Shown one piece after another: positions 11,565 to 24,200 of a DNA stretch of 64,000 nt. A program made the position numbers and the translations under genes. How positions within the stretch are numbered: the first letter of the stretch is position 1; every line of letters begins with the position of its first letter. The notes beneath the pieces are model-generated. The model was not told the origin of the DNA and did not search any database. It saw only the letters and a program-made list of their open reading frames with translations. This stretch comes from Cryptomeria japonica (taxonomy: Eukaryota > Streptophyta > Pinopsida > Cupressales > Cupressaceae): the NCBI RefSeq assembly GCF_030272615.1, contig NC_081411.1:216458154-216522153 (forward strand), in the 5' to 3' direction.

Positions 11565-12160
11565 TGTAGCGTCCTAAAATTGCGACACTTGCAATTTCGA
11601 CTGCATTTGGGTCTTCACGATGGTGGCGCAATGTTGAACCTGAATGGAGACCCTGAAACTTGTTTATGACATCAAAAACTGCATCTTTTCTGCACCTTGG
11701 CCTGATCCTCCTTGCACCCTGCTGTCCCAAGAGGTGGGACCATGGCGCCCAGCGCCTTGGTCCCTGGCCCTATTTTGGGCCCGATTTCTTTTTGGGCATC
11801 GGGTCTTCAAGTTTGCAAATTGGAAAATAATGTTCCTAGGTCGGCCTAAGGTCGGAAAATCAGTCTCTTAACCCTAATTGACAAGTATATAAACTACATT
11901 TCCCCTCTTAGAAAGGGTAGATGGTAGATAAAAAAAAGAGGAAAAACATATGTGTGCAAGAGGCGGAAGCGATATTCAAACATTCAAACATTCAAGCATT
12001 CAAGCATTCCTTCAAGCAATTGAGCATTCTAAGTCTCCATTCAAGGCTAAGTGTTGCATTCAAGACAAGGATTCAACCATTGAAGAGGAGATCACTTACA
12101 ACATACAACATACAACAACATTACACCTTCGCATGTAAGAATACAAACATTCTTACAACA
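11565..12160 (+). mobile_element. LTR of a retrotransposon
   Basis: Begins TGTAGCGTCC and ends TTCTTACAACA, i.e. TG...CA. A TATA box is at 11886-11893 and short CATTCAAACA-type repeats occupy the presumed R/U5 part (11970-12030). A primer-binding-like site follows immediately. No second LTR was found in the window, so the element is truncated or its other end is too diverged. Confidence 0.6.
11886..11893 (+). promoter_or_regulatory. TATA box in the LTR
   Basis: TATATAAA follows a stretch without long coding frames and lies about 320 bp into the LTR, the usual U3 location for a retrotransposon promoter. Confidence 0.5.
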
Positions 12161-12172
12161 AGGTATCAGTAC
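12161..12172 (+). promoter_or_regulatory. Probable tRNA primer-binding site
   Basis: AGGTATCAGTAC starts directly after the LTR-terminal CA and matches 9 of 12 bases of the common plant initiator-Met tRNA primer site TGGTATCAGAGC. Confidence 0.5.
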
Positions 12173-14735
12173 TTGTTTACATTACAAACATTTACATTTA
12201 CAACATTCTCATTTCTTGGTTAATTCCAAAACTGGGGTTTGACCTAAAGGCAAACCCCTAATCCCTAACCCCCCAATCGTCCTCTCTTTTCTATGTGTAG
12301 GTTGCAGGTACGCGGCTGTAATTGAAGATCTGGAACCCTTGTGCAGAGACGAACAGATCCCCCTTCGTTTCACGGATTTTTTGGAGGACCGTGTGCACTT
12401 CGGGTGCCATCATCCCATCAACTTTCGCTCAAACTTGCAGGACAGCGTCGTCTCGACATTTTACTGCTAATTCCAGGTCCATAGCTTCATCTCGTGTCTC
12501 TATCTCTGTCTACAAGCGAATCTTTCTTACTTTTACATACACTCCTAGTTCAGTCCTTCTATCTACATTCTTTACAAAGGAGGGTAGCCTTGCTGTCTCA
12601 ACCCTTGAAACTCATTTAGAATCCAGTCTTGCATTGTGTGGGATTGGATCTTGTGGGTTTCAACCCATCCTTTGAATGTAAAGTCTTTCCTAAGTGAAAA
12701 CCATCAACCCTAGTGACCTCCTTTCTCTTTCCTTGGAGTGGGGGGAACACCTAGGGTTCGATTTTTCGCTTTACAGCTGCATGGACATTATTAAAATCCA
12801 TCATCATCATCATTTCACGTGGCATTTAGGGTATCTTTTTGTTCATGTCAACTCTTCTTCCTGTTTGGGCTCCTTCATTGTGAAAATGAGTTTAACTACT
12901 AAAAAAAAGCTGCGTGTAAACCCTTATACGCCTACTACACCACCAAAGAAGCCACAAAAATGGCAATAATATGAACCATGTGAAGAATCATGCATATGAA
13001 GGGCAGTCCCAAAGATTCAATGAGTAGTCAAAGAGCAAGTTAAGAAGAGTTTTCAACCAAGATCAGAGATTGAGGTAGGATTTCAACCCAAAGGCAACAC
13101 CTTACATTGCAAAGGAAAAAGCATTTGCATTCAATTTAGATTGTTTATTGATAAATATATAATCATTATCAATTACTTAGGAGAGATTGTAATTTGTGAA
13201 TATTACATAAGGACCCCAAGGGTTAATAGTCATAGAAACCACATAGATGTTAGCCATTAGGTAGAAGATAGTGAGTAGAACAATGGGAAGATGATCAAAA
13301 ATAGATGGAGCAATAAATTTTACAATCCAAATAGAAGTTTTATAGCAGCCAAACATAGAGATTAAAAGCTCATTCCTAATGGATAGGTCTAAAGTGCTAC
13401 AGACAACAAGGATGGAAAGAAAAGTTTTAGAGATAAAGAAAACACATGCTTAGAGGGATTTCATTGACACCAAGGAGTAGAGATTTGTTCTTGGCCTTGA
13501 ATTCCTATGAATGCATGCAAACCATTGCCAATGATAAAAGATATAGGTTTGTATAAAGAACCAATAATGGAGAATATGATATTCTTAGGAACACAAGAAT
13601 ATAAGCATGAATCTCAGAGTAGTCACAACATCAAAAGATAGTCCAATGATAGATTTTGAGATCTCTTTTTGGCAAAGAAATTATCAAAGGGTGACAGTTG
13701 AGATTTATGAGAAAGTGGAGCCAATCAAAAGAAGTTTAATATAGATGAAAAAAAAAGATCAATAATACAAATCATAGCAAGTATGTCCAAGGATAACAAA
13801 GAAATTCACCACAAGCATATGGGAACAATGCCAAGCTGGTAGTTATGTAGTCCAAGACAGTTCAAGGACAAAGGCATTGGAACTTGTAGAATTTTTTTTA
13901 TCATCCAAATGGTATGAGGCAACAAGTTTTTATGACAAAAATATAGCTATGTGAAAAAAGAATCATGTCAAGACATAAAGAGGTAAGGTGGTATCCTTAC
14001 GATCAAAGTATGAGAATTACCAATATTATAAAGAGAACTCACATGAATAGATCTAGTCACCTATGCAAACATTTTATTCATCTTGTGACAATCAAAGAGG
14101 GCCATAGTAATAAGTCTTCATGATGGAAGTCCATTAAAGGTGGTAGTCAACATAGTGACAAATCCTAATCATGTTTAGAGCAATAGGAAACCCTAAGAAC
14201 AAGAAAAAATAGTCATGTGATAATGCATAGGACAACCTTAATGCCCAAGTTTAGAGAGCATATAAGATGAATAATGATAGTCTGCCAGCAGGGATAAAGA
14301 CAGGGGTAAGTTCAGTGTCAGGTATGTATAAGCATGAATTTCCTAAGTTAGCATTAGAGTATATATCAACCAGTATGATATACATATTTAAATTCAGATT
14401 TGTGCATAATTGAATATAAATTAAGATGTTCTTAATCAAGTCAATGACAGTTAATATCATATTAATTTAAGAAGGTAATTTTTTATCTATTTATTCAAAC
14501 AACATTAAAATAACATAATGTTACTGACAGACATAACATATAAATATATATATATCTGCACAAAATATCAAGAATACATAATACAATCAGATTCAGGTTA
14601 TGCAAATTATGGTAATACTGCAAATTCTTATAAGGAATAACAAATTGATTATAATGAAATGACAATAAGTGGTTAATGCTTATACACAGTAACGCTAACA
14701 GGAAAATTTGATGACAATCTAATACACAACATTGT
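12173..14735. other. Presumed internal region of the retrotransposon and unassigned DNA
   Basis: Follows the LTR and primer site. Open frames at 12322-12675 and 12694-12969 have no recognisable domain. From 12970 to 14700 the sequence is purine-rich on the plus strand and broken by stops in all frames. No gag, protease, RT or integrase motif is visible. Confidence 0.4.
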
Positions 14736-14740
14736 TAAAC

Positions 14741-15268
14741 TTACCCCTGTCTCATATAACCCTATGTTGGCTAGGCCTCACCATAATTAGAAGATCCTAA
14801 CTACTATCCTAAACTTGCATTGACTTTCACAATTTGACAGTGAGTTGAGTTAGTCCATTAGCGAGATTGGGAAAGAATTTGGTATTGAGTTTGGTGTTGG
14901 TGGAAGGTTTAAGGAGGTACACTATCATCATAATTAATGTTAGAGAGTGTTGTGTGAAGAAGAATGGCCATGAAAGGAGTGACTGTCCTAAGTGCTTGAG
15001 ACTGTCACAAAAAGTGAGTGTTGCAGCGGTTAATCTTCCTTTGACATTTGGGTCTTTGGGAGGGTAAAGACCCATGGTGGTATATGTTGAGTGGTTGGGA
15101 GGGTAAAGACCCACATATCAACTATCTACTTTGACATCCTAGGATGGTGTCCACCTACTCTAAAACCTTGTGGGAACTCTCTATCTAATACTAACATATA
15201 CATAACATGTGCCTCTCATATAACCCTATGTTGGCTAGGCCCCACCATAATTAGAAGATCCTAACTAC
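14741..15268. repeat. Two dispersed direct repeats with an inner 39-bp repeat
   Basis: A block of about 58 bp beginning CTCATATAACCCTATGTTGG occurs at 14745 and again at 15214. Between them GGGAGGGTAAAGACCCA appears twice about 39 bp apart (near 15058 and 15097). The opposite strand of the first block also occurs near 32945-32970, so it belongs to a dispersed repeat family. Confidence 0.75.
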
Positions 15269-16424
15269 TAAAAACACTAGATTCTCCCATAAAAGGTTGT
15301 TGAGTCATAGAAGGCCTAGCTTGATAGCCCTATAGTCTCTCATACCTAAAATATCCTTGTGTCGATGATGGTCACATGTGACTACCCTATGGCCCCTACT
15401 ATGCTCTAGACCTTTGTCCCTAATATTGATACTATTGGGTTTTTCTTTGAAATCCTATAGTAAGTCTAAATTCTCCTTTGAAGGATGGGGAGGCCTATGG
15501 ACACTTTAGTCCCTTGATCAAGGTTACAAACTTCTCTGATGCCTCTTGTGTCCTCCCATGTACCTCCATTCCATAAGAGACTTTGCCATAGCAACCCTAA
15601 AGTCATTTGGATTGGCCATGTGTAGGAAAACTGAGATTTTGGGCTTTCCACCCCTAATGAAATAATTGACAGGTAACTTGTCTTGAATGTAATCTACAAA
15701 CTACAAGAACTCCAAAAACTAACTCTCATGTTGAGCCACTATGAAACCTCATTATGTAAATTTTTAAACTCATCTATGCATCTCTATCAAAAATATTTTG
15801 AAATAGAACACACTTTGAAGCACTCCAAAATGGTATCCCATGAGAGGGTTTCCAATGTGAGTTGGTGCATTTTATCCTCCTAGTACCACAAGGTGGAAGA
15901 AAGTCCTCTAAAAAATTGCATTGCAAATTATTCCTTTAGGTTACTCACATATAGATCCAACCCAAAGCATAAGTCCAAGCTAAGTAACCAAGACTTAGCC
16001 TCAACCCCATTTGTGGATCTTAAAAATGTAGAGGATTGGAGATGAAGCAACTCTCGAATATGATCCTTTGGCTCATGATATGTGCTTCCGATAGTCTATA
16101 CCTCTTGTATTTATGCATGATGAGGCTAGGTAATGTGATTGATCAATATTCTATCTCCTCTATGTGTATTTCCCAAATTCAAGATGAGCTCCTAATAAGC
16201 TCCCAAGATGCAAGTATATGCTCCTCTAGTACAAGTGGATCCTCATGAGTTGTCTCTGTTGTGGGTGAAACCCTATCTTGTATCACACCTATCAAATTCT
16301 ATAAGGGTTGTAAGATTTGAGGTCCATACTTAGGCTACTCATCTTGATGAAAACTCTCAAAGTGATATAACTCTCTTGTCCCTCATGTGAATGTGGTCCT
16401 CTTGAAGCACTACGACATGGATGA
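15269..16424. other. No gene recognised
   Basis: Mixed-composition DNA with only short open frames (for example 15683-15883 and 16036-16248) that match no family I recognise. Confidence 0.4.
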
Positions 16425-16805
16425 CCCTTCCTTCCATTTCCTACACCCTATTTTCTAACCCACACCTCATAACCTTTACCTCACTTCCTATCATTATTAC
16501 CTTCCATCTACCTTTCATATCCTCTCTCTTAACCTCCTTCACTTTCCTACATCCTATCCTAAACCTTAACCTCATACACATTTAATTTTACTTCACCTTC
16601 CTAACCCCATTCCATCCTTTTATCTCCCCCCATCCACTTTCCTACCTTCCAAACCCCTAACATATCCTAACTTACTCTTTCACCATTACATCCTTCATCA
16701 CTTACCTCACTATCTTATCCTATCCCAAACCTCATAACCTTATACCTCTCAGCTTCCATTTTATACCACGTTCCTATCATGGTACACTTATCCTCCCTTC
16801 CAAAA
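16425..16805. repeat. Second pyrimidine-rich, G-poor tract
   Basis: About 380 bp with the same irregular CCTTCC/CCTACC/ATCCTA composition as 10610-11260, on the same strand. The two tracts are probably parts of the same repeat family. Confidence 0.75.
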
Positions 16806-17439
16806 CACCGACCAAAAATTGCACTCGATCACTACACAGTGGTCTCACGGTCCTGAAACAGGGAGTTTCTATCCTAGCCATATATACTTGCATCCATACC
16901 CAAGGTAAGCTCCTCAGCTAGAGCCTATGTTCAGGCCACTTCCAGCGGATGTCAAATACAAGAGTGGCACAATCTTTGGTTCTTCCCTATTTGATCATGC
17001 AGGTTTAGGTCATCCTGCTCCTTAATTAGGGTCTACCCTAAGAGGTTATGCCTATAAAGAGGATACTTGATCATTTCATTTGATCAACCATCCAATTCAA
17101 TCTTATTTATCTCTTTTTCTACCAGACAATGAATATGAGCTAGGGAAAAAAAAATTATGAGCAGGAAAATTCATTATAAGAAGGATACAACTTGATCATT
17201 AACCAAGATAAATGCAACCTCCTATGTAAAATTCAAACAATTACATCACTACATCAAGCAAATTTGACACATTGTCGCAAACATAACAATTTTTTCTTCA
17301 AGAAATCATCTTGTGAATGAATTGGTTGATTACCCTACCTTTTTTCTTCAACCAGATCTTGGTGGCACCCCAATCCAGAACTGTTTCCCTCCTTGTAATG
17401 TCCAATTTTTTTGTGATGGTAGAGGTCTATGGGGTGAAG

Positions 17440-17704
17440 AGGCAGGATTAATGTTTATCAAATGACTTGGTCTTTTTTTTTTTGAAGTAATGCCCGCGGT
17501 CGTCGGAATTTCGACGAACGCGGGCAATTTTTCTCAAAAAACATAAATTTCATTGCCAATTCCTTCTCCGTTGAAACCAAATGTTGAATTATCATCGGAA
17601 TTCCGACAAATGTGGGCATTTTTTCAAAAAAACATCAAATTTGGTCACAATATACCTTCTCCATCAGAAACCTCCGTCAAAATTTTAGGCCAAATGTATT
17701 AGTG
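17440..17704. mobile_element. CACTA right terminus (TAGTG end) with subterminal motifs
   Basis: Ends in ...GGCCAAATGTATTAGTG, the reverse complement of a CACTA terminus. The inner 265 bp hold the palindromic motif CGTCGGAATTTCGACGAA near 17498 and TCGGAATTCCGA near 17597. The whole block is about 85-90% identical by eye to the reverse complement of 27853-28115. It marks the right end of an element extending leftwards, possibly the transposase-bearing element at 0.4-10 kb. Confidence 0.8.
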
Positions 17705-17814
17705 TAATCTTGGGTTCACCCTACATCCATGCCTCCAATATCTCATCACTATCTATACTACTGATTTCAATTTCTATCTCTAATTCTCCATGTTCAAATT
17801 TTCTTCTTCTCGTC

Positions 17815-18080
17815 CATCTAGAAGGCTAGAGATGGTATAGAGGTTCTTCACATAGTTTCTAATCTTCTCTTGTGAAATTTCTTTAATATAAGATGTATTC
17901 TTTGTCTTAGCGAACAGGATTCTAACAATTTCTTTACTATAAGAATACATCTAGAAGGCTAGAGATGGTATAGAGGTTCTTCACGTAGTTTCTAATTTTC
18001 TCTTGTGAAATTTCTTTAATATAAGATGTATTCTTTGTCTTAGCGAAGGGGATTCTAACAATTTTGGTGTCATTAACAAA
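17815..18080. repeat. 133-bp tandem duplication
   Basis: CATCTAGAAGGCTAGAGATG starts at 17815 and again at 17948. The two units match over about 115 bp through GGATTCTAACAATTT and then diverge. Confidence 0.9.
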
Positions 18081-18164
18081 AGAGATTTCTTCTTTACTTG
18101 GATTATAGTTGGTTGTTCTTTTGTCAATTTCTCCTTACATAACGGTTTCCTTCTTCTTCTAAGG

Positions 18165-18975
18165 TTGTAGGTTATGGCACTGAAGGTCTGATCATATTAG
18201 AGAAAAGGTTCCAAGGAACTTGAAAAATAAAAACCTTGTTGAAGGTTTGAATGATTGCAATCTTAATTTTGATTTTTGTAAGCATTGCATGTATGGAAAA
18301 CATACAACAATTAGTTTTACTCAAGTTTTCATAAATCTTGTGGTGTGTTGGATCTTATTCATTCTAATGTGTTTGGTCCTGTAGACATTCCTTCCATTGC
18401 AAAATCCACATATTATATTATATTTATTGATGATTAGAGTAGAAGGACATGGGTATATTTTATAAAGAGTAAATTTGAAGTTTTCACCCAGTTAAAAAAT
18501 TTAAAGCAATGGTTAGGCTACAGACTGAAAATAAAATAAAATCTTTGAGGACTGATAATGGAGGTAATTTTTTCTCTAATTATATTGATAGCTTCTCTAA
18601 ATATTATGGCATTAATAGATATAAGACAACTCTACATTATCCACAACAAAATGGAGTTCCAGAAAAAATGAACAAGACACTAATGAAGAAAGTTAGGAGT
18701 ATGCTAAGTGGTGTTGATCTAGAAAAGAAATTTGGGTTGAAGTTGTTGTCATTTCTTGCTACCTAATTAATAGGTGTCCTACATTGGCTCTTGTTAATAA
18801 AATGCATATGGAGGGATGGTCAAGTCATAAGCCTTCATTGAGACATCTTAGAGCTTTTGGTTGTGATATATATGCACATGTGCCAAAGAAGAAGTGCACA
18901 AAATTAAAGAACAAGGTTGTGAAATGTATCTTCATCCGATACAATTATGATATAAATGATACAAGCCTTGGGACC
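18165..18975 (+). pseudogene. Copia GAG-pre-integrase and integrase region
   Basis: Begins with a degenerate LWH..R..HI segment and CKHCMYGKHTTISF, the zinc-binding GAG-pre-integrase module. The integrase catalytic core follows, with YYIIFIDD then a stop, KSLRTDNGGNFFS and HYPQQNGVPEKMNKTLM, i.e. the D and D...E residues of the DDE core. After another stop comes LRAFGCDIYAHVPKKK. The order is Ty1/Copia type. Several stops and frame changes show it is dead. The 5' LTR and gag are absent upstream. Confidence 0.9.
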
Positions 18976-19073
18976 CTATTTCACATAAGTCAATACATAT
19001 AAGAAGTGTTTTTTTAAGAGAAACTAAGCCTCTTTTTGTTACATTGTAGCTAAAATAGACTAAACAAGAAGGT

Positions 19074-20637
19074 GTGATTGGATTTCCTTCTACACCTAAA
19101 AGAGTAGAATCAAGACCCATAGATAGGCAAGAAGTTGAGGAGAGATCATTAAGCTCTAAATGTCCAACTCAACTTGTTCAAAGTTTTACAAGACATAAAC
19201 AACCACCTAAAAAGTATTCACTTGATGATTGGAGATGTATTTTTTATTTGAATACTAATGTGGGTGAGCCTAGATTTGTAGAAGAGGCATTAGGTCTGAA
19301 TGATACAAAATCTTAGAAAATTGCTATGGATGAAGAAATGGAAGCTTTGAAAAATAATGATACATGGGATCTTGTACCATTTCCTAAAGGAAAAAAAACC
19401 GTTGGTTGCAAGTGGGTGTTCAAGAAAAAGATTGGTTCAGATGGAGATAGGATAAGTATAAAGAAAGGTTCATTAGGAAAGGTGACTATGAGGCTGAGGG
19501 TGTTGATTATGGTGAGATACTTTCTCCCATTGCAAAAATGACATCCATTAGATTTTTTATTTCTATTTTTGTTGCTTATGATTTAGAGGTTGGGCAAATA
19601 GATTTGAAAATTGATTTCCTTCATGTTGATTTGGAGGAGGATATTTATATGACACAACTAGAGAACTACATGGTAAAAGGTAAAAGTAATTTGGTTTGTA
19701 AATTGAAGAAATCTTTGTATGGCCTCAAACAAATGTCCTAAAATGTGGTACCATAAATTTGATACATATGTGTTAAGATTGGGATTTGAGCGTTCTAAAG
19801 TAGATCATAGTGTTTATTATAAATCTAATGGTGATCATTTCTTGTGCATTTAATTATATGTTGATGATATGTAATTCATTGGGAAAGGGAAAAGTATGAT
19901 TTTAAAAATTAAGTCTCAGCTTGCTGCTAAGTTTGAAATTAAAGACCTTGGTGTAGATAAACACATTCTTGGGATATAAATTAGAAGAGATAGATTGAAC
20001 AGAAAGATATGGCTAGGCCAAAGTAAGTATGTGGATTCATTTTTACGAAGGTTCAACATTCAAAATTGAAGAGCATTATGTATTCCTTTTACAATTGGAA
20101 CAAAGTTATCTAGTTTCAGATTGTCCTAGCACTAGAGATGGAAGACATGAGAAGAATATGTTAATAGAGTGCACTTGGAATTTTGATGTATGTTATGCTT
20201 TTTACTAGACCAAACATTGCCCAAGTAGTGGGAGTTCTTTCTAGATATATGTCTAATTTTGGTAGAGTTCATTAGGATGTAGTTAGAAGAGTCTTTAGAT
20301 ATTTGAAGGGTACCTCATTGTATTATGTGTGTTATCATGGTAGTTTGATAGGAATGATATTTCCCTTGATATTCATGGTTATGTGAATTTAGATTGGGTA
20401 GGTGATGTTGATAGAAAAAGATCCACCAGTGCTTATGTTTTTATTTTATTTGATGGTGTAATTAGTTGGATGGGTAAGTGATAGGTTGTGGTTGCTTTTT
20501 CTACTATGAAATAAAATTATATGGAAACTACTCATGCCTATAAAGAAGTCATTTAGCTTAAGAGAATGTGTTCAGATATTGAAATGAAAAAGGTATGGTG
20601 ACAGTTTAATATGATAGTTCAACTGCCATCTATCTAG
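19074..20637 (+). pseudogene. Copia reverse transcriptase and RNase H region
   Basis: Open blocks carry NDTWDLVPFPKGKKTVGCKW, then IDLKIDFLHVDLEEDIYM and LKKSLYGLKQM of the Copia RT (RVT_2). LYVDDM follows, the YVDD catalytic motif, which is intact although a stop precedes the block. After 20160 come RRVFRYLKGT-type and RNase H sequences with many stops. The last matched words (ATGATAGTTCAACTGCCATC) are at 20611-20630, where a solo LTR begins shortly after. Confidence 0.88.
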
Positions 20638-20644
20638 TTGGTTA

Positions 20645-21698
20645 TGTTGATATGGTTTTGTCATTGATGTCAACACCTATTAACACTTATCAACTCTGAC
20701 ACTTTGAAGAATCGGCAATGTTCATCGACAAGCAAGTGACTTATGCACAGTCACCAGTATTTGGTACATCAGCATGATATAATGTTCATTGGCACTTGGA
20801 ATGATATGGAAAACACTTGTTTATGTCAAAGACATCATTTGGACACTTTGTCTTGGAGATTTGTTCATTGGTATATTCGTGTTTTGCATATTTGTTGTTA
20901 CTGGCAAATAGGTCCAGGATAAGCACCGACAGGCTTATCTATTCCAGATTAGCACGACATGCTTTGGAGATGATTTATTGTTGTTGTAAATGCATCAAGC
21001 CGACATGTTGAATCGGTTATTGATTTACTTGTAAAATGTTTTATTGTAATATCTATTAGAGCCGACCTACTAAAATTGGTCTTAGGTTATGGTATAAATG
21101 TAAGATCTTATTTGTAAGATCAAGTGTGGAATGCGAAGGAAGAAATAATTCGGTATATGCGAGAATAATCAGAGCTTTACACACATATATATTTGAAGGT
21201 TGAAGGAGGATTTTGTGAAGACAATCAAAACTACACCGGTGCTGAATCCAGCATAGAAAGATGCTATTTTGAGCAGTACATCTTTATTGGATTTAACCAT
21301 CCAATTATAGTCAGTGTGACTCCTATTTCTGTTTGAGCAGTGAGCTCTAGGCACTTGGCCTTTCTGCATGTGCAGACCCCATTTGTATACACAAACTATT
21401 TGTAGTAGTATCATCTGATTGTGGGTGAGGTTTCCCACTGTGGTTTTTCCCCTTACAGGGTTTCCACGTACAAATATTGGTGTTATGTGTTGTGGATATT
21501 ATTGTCTTTTTATTTCATTCATTAATCTTTACCGGTACTGCAATTAACTGATAGATTGTCTACCAGCATAAAGTTTGGTTTACCGGTATTAAGCATTAAG
21601 GTTGGTTAAGTTGTTTTTGGTTTGAATTTATTTGACATCTGATTCACCCCCACCCCCCCCCCCCCCCCCCCCCTCTCAGTTGTCTCTGGGACCTAACA
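20645..21698 (+). mobile_element. Solo LTR (1,054 bp) inserted in the Copia RNase H region
   Basis: Starts TGTTGATATGG and ends GGGACCTAACA. It carries the family landmarks GCAGTGAGCTCTAGGCAC, CACTGTGGTTTTTCC and a 20-plus-base C run before CTCTCAG, all shared with the LTRs at 42.8-44.9 kb. No internal coding region or second LTR is attached. Unusually it is bounded by two copies of a 78-bp piece of the host Copia (20560-20637 and 21699-21776) instead of a 5-bp duplication. Confidence 0.8.
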
Positions 21699-21857
21699 AA
21701 GAGAATGTGTTCAGATATTGGAATGAAAAAGGTATAGTGACAGTTTATTATGATAGTTCAACTGCCATCTATCTAGCTACTGAAGAACCCAAATTTTCAT
21801 GCCAAGACCAAGCACATCGATGTTCAATATCATTTTGTCACAAATATGGTTTAGCAT
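21699..21857 (+). pseudogene. Second copy of Copia RNase H fragment
   Basis: Repeats 20560-20637 and then continues through VYYDSSTAIYLATEE and FSCQDQAHRCSISFCHK, the RNase H C-terminal part. A third copy of the same coding stretch is at 26525-26660. The reading ends at GLAW, where unrelated AT-rich DNA begins. Confidence 0.8.
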
Positions 21858-22174
21858 GGTAGGTGGAGTAAAAGCACAAAACCGTGTCACATTTCAGGCC
21901 AACTTATCAGCACAAATGAATGTAAGTAATTATAACTAAAAATTAATTTTACTCAAACATATGGTTCATATAGATTCATTATAGCTAAGTTATATATGGG
22001 CCACAACTTTTCCAATTGGAAGTGTCTACTAAATGTATATTTTATACTACTTTGGGTCTAATTACCTAAAAAAATAAAAAATAAAAGAACTCGATTTTTC
22101 AACAACTCCTACTCTTATAAATAATATTATTTTTGAAATGTAAAAATACCCTTTTATACTTCCTGAATACATCA

Positions 22175-22700
22175 TAGTTAGTTCAGCATAGATTGCAGTC
22201 CTTTTGGGGTTTTGAACCTAGTAACCTCCCATGTATGTACCTCGGTATACCTTTCTTTATGAAACAAGACAAACTAACCTTTTGGGATAAGCTTATTTAT
22301 GTTATTTCAAAGAGAATCTTTTCTTGGAATCACAAATGGTTAAGACTGGCTAGGAAAATTGTTCTTATTAAATCTGTATTGAATGCAGTTCCCATTTACC
22401 TTATGTTAGTGTTAAAATCCCCAAAATCAGTGATTGTGAGCTTGCAGGACACTCTTAGGTCCTTTCTCTAGAGTAGTAATAAAGATGGAAGGAAAAAACT
22501 TCCCCTTGTAGCCTGGGATAGAGTCTGTTTGCCTAAGGATCTTGGGGGTAAAGGTATTAGGAACTTGGAAAATAAAAAATTGGCCCTTGGAGCTAAGTTG
22601 GTTTGGAAGTTGTATGAGCATTTTGATTCTTTTTGGGCACAAATTATGTTTGTAAAGTACTTAAATAATAATCCTAGAGAGTACATTTTTCAAATTTGAA
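22175..22700 (+). pseudogene. LINE reverse transcriptase C-terminal segment
   Basis: Contains LPCMYLGIPFFMKQDKLTFW and then WLRLARKIVLIKSVLNAVPIY, the thumb-side region of plant L1 RTs. After a stop near 22470 it continues with WDRVCLPKDLGGKGIRNL and LGAKLVWKLYEH. The catalytic FADD block lies upstream of the truncation and is missing. Confidence 0.88.
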
Positions 22701-22897
22701 ATTTACCTTCAGGTTCGGTAATGTGGAATTTTATTTGCAAATGTAGAAATGTTATCTTGCCACATCTCTCTTGGATTGTTCATAATAGGAAGAAGGTTAG
22801 ATTTTGGGATGAGGTGTGGAATGGTCACACTCCATTATGAAATATAAGGGACTGGTCCCCTCTGATATCTATCATTTCTTCCCTTTGGGGGGTCTTT

Positions 22898-23545
22898 GTG
22901 GCAGACTACTTTGAGATAGTATATAGTGGAAATCTTAAGATGGCTAAGTGGAAATACATTGAGTTTTTGGATGTTGATCAAGATCTTAAAATACATTTTG
23001 CAAAGGTTTTAGGTGAAAGAATGATTATCTTATTTGATTCCGAAGATGAACTTGTTTGGACAAAGAATATCTCTGGTAAATATATGGTCAAAGATGGATA
23101 TAATTCCCTTATGTCTGTGAAAGATTTATCTTCTTGGCCACATAAAATTCTTTGGCATTCGGCTTGTCTGCCAAAAGCCAGGGCTTTTGCCTGGTTAGCA
23201 GTTCAGGACAGGGTCCTTACAGGTATGCGCTTGGATAGGCTTGGTATCATTGTTGTTTTTCATTGTATGTTATGCAATAAAAAATTCGAATCCTCTTCCC
23301 ATGTTTTCCTTCACTGTGATTTTGCATATCAATGTTGGAAATGGTTGTTTGATAAATTGAATTTGACTTTTGTTATAGGGAAAGATCTTATATCTCACTT
23401 TAGATCCTGGCCATTACTGTTTGCCTCATCTTTCTATGCTTGCCTTTGGATTGTCTCTCCATCTATTTTAATTTGGAATATTTGGTTAGAACGAAATAAC
23501 AGGATTTTTAAAAAACAAGTTCTTCTCTTGAAGAGATCTTGTTGA
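22898..23545 (+). pseudogene. LINE zf-RVT region
   Basis: Open 215-codon frame. It includes DGYNSLMS, then WPHKILWHSACLPKARAFAW, DRVLTGMRLDRLGI and CMLCNKKFESSSHVFLHCDF. The CxxC...H...HC arrangement is the zinc-binding region (zf-RVT) found between RT and RNase H in plant LINEs. It ends in NIWLERNNRIF, the usual link to RNase H. No internal stop. Confidence 0.88.
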
Positions 23546-23651
23546 AAATTGAATCTTCCATTTCGGAAGTTGCCTTGTCTCATATCTACAAGAACCTAGA
23601 GAATCTTGCCTCTTTCTCGCACTGGGATAGTAGGGTGTCTAGGTTTGGAAG

Positions 23652-24200
23652 TTGTTATCTATCCTGCCTTCTCATGGGTCAATTTTGAAAAAGAATGATG
23701 CTTTAATCAAGAGAAATTTGGCTATCTGGAAGCCCCCTCCTCATGGTCATCTTAAACTGAATTTTGATGGTGCTTCTCGTAGGAATCCTAGCTTGGCAAG
23801 GGTAGGTATGGTGATTTTTGATCATTATACAAACCTTGTTCAGGCTAGGTGCCATGCCATTGGGCATAAGACTAATAATTATGTAGAGTTTAATGCCTTG
23901 TCTCTAGGCTTGGATATGGCGATATCCCTGGGAATTAAGGATCTTTTAATTGAAGGGGATTCGATGGTGATTATATAGAGTGTTATGAAGAAGAAATCTA
24001 ATTGTTGGCAATTACAATATGTTCTAGATCTAATTTTACAACAGTTAGAGTTTTTTGATTCCTTCTTGATTTCTCATTGTTACAGAGAAATAAATAGAAT
24101 TGCAGATTTCTTGGCAAATTTAGCTATAGACAGTAATGCCAATTTGCATAATGTAAAAATGGAAGAGATTTTTGCTTCGGTTTTGGTATATATGCACTAA
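23652..24200 (+). pseudogene. LINE RNase H domain
   Basis: Two frames separated by one in-frame stop near 23977. The first has LNFDGASRRNPSLARVGMV, NNYVEFNALSLGLDMA and LLIEGDSMVII, keeping the D-E-D catalytic positions. The second has SHCYREINRIADFLANLAI, the C-terminal 'H..R..N..AD.LA' motif. This is RVT_3-type RNase H as carried by plant L1 elements. Confidence 0.9.

Noticed and set aside
11644-11871. GC-richer open frame at 11644-11871
   Set aside because: Lies wholly inside the U3 of an LTR, has no domain, and overlaps an equally open frame on the other strand.
14880-15067. Possible small gene at 14867-15067
   Set aside because: Overlaps an open frame on the opposite strand and falls between dispersed repeats; no domain or splice signals.
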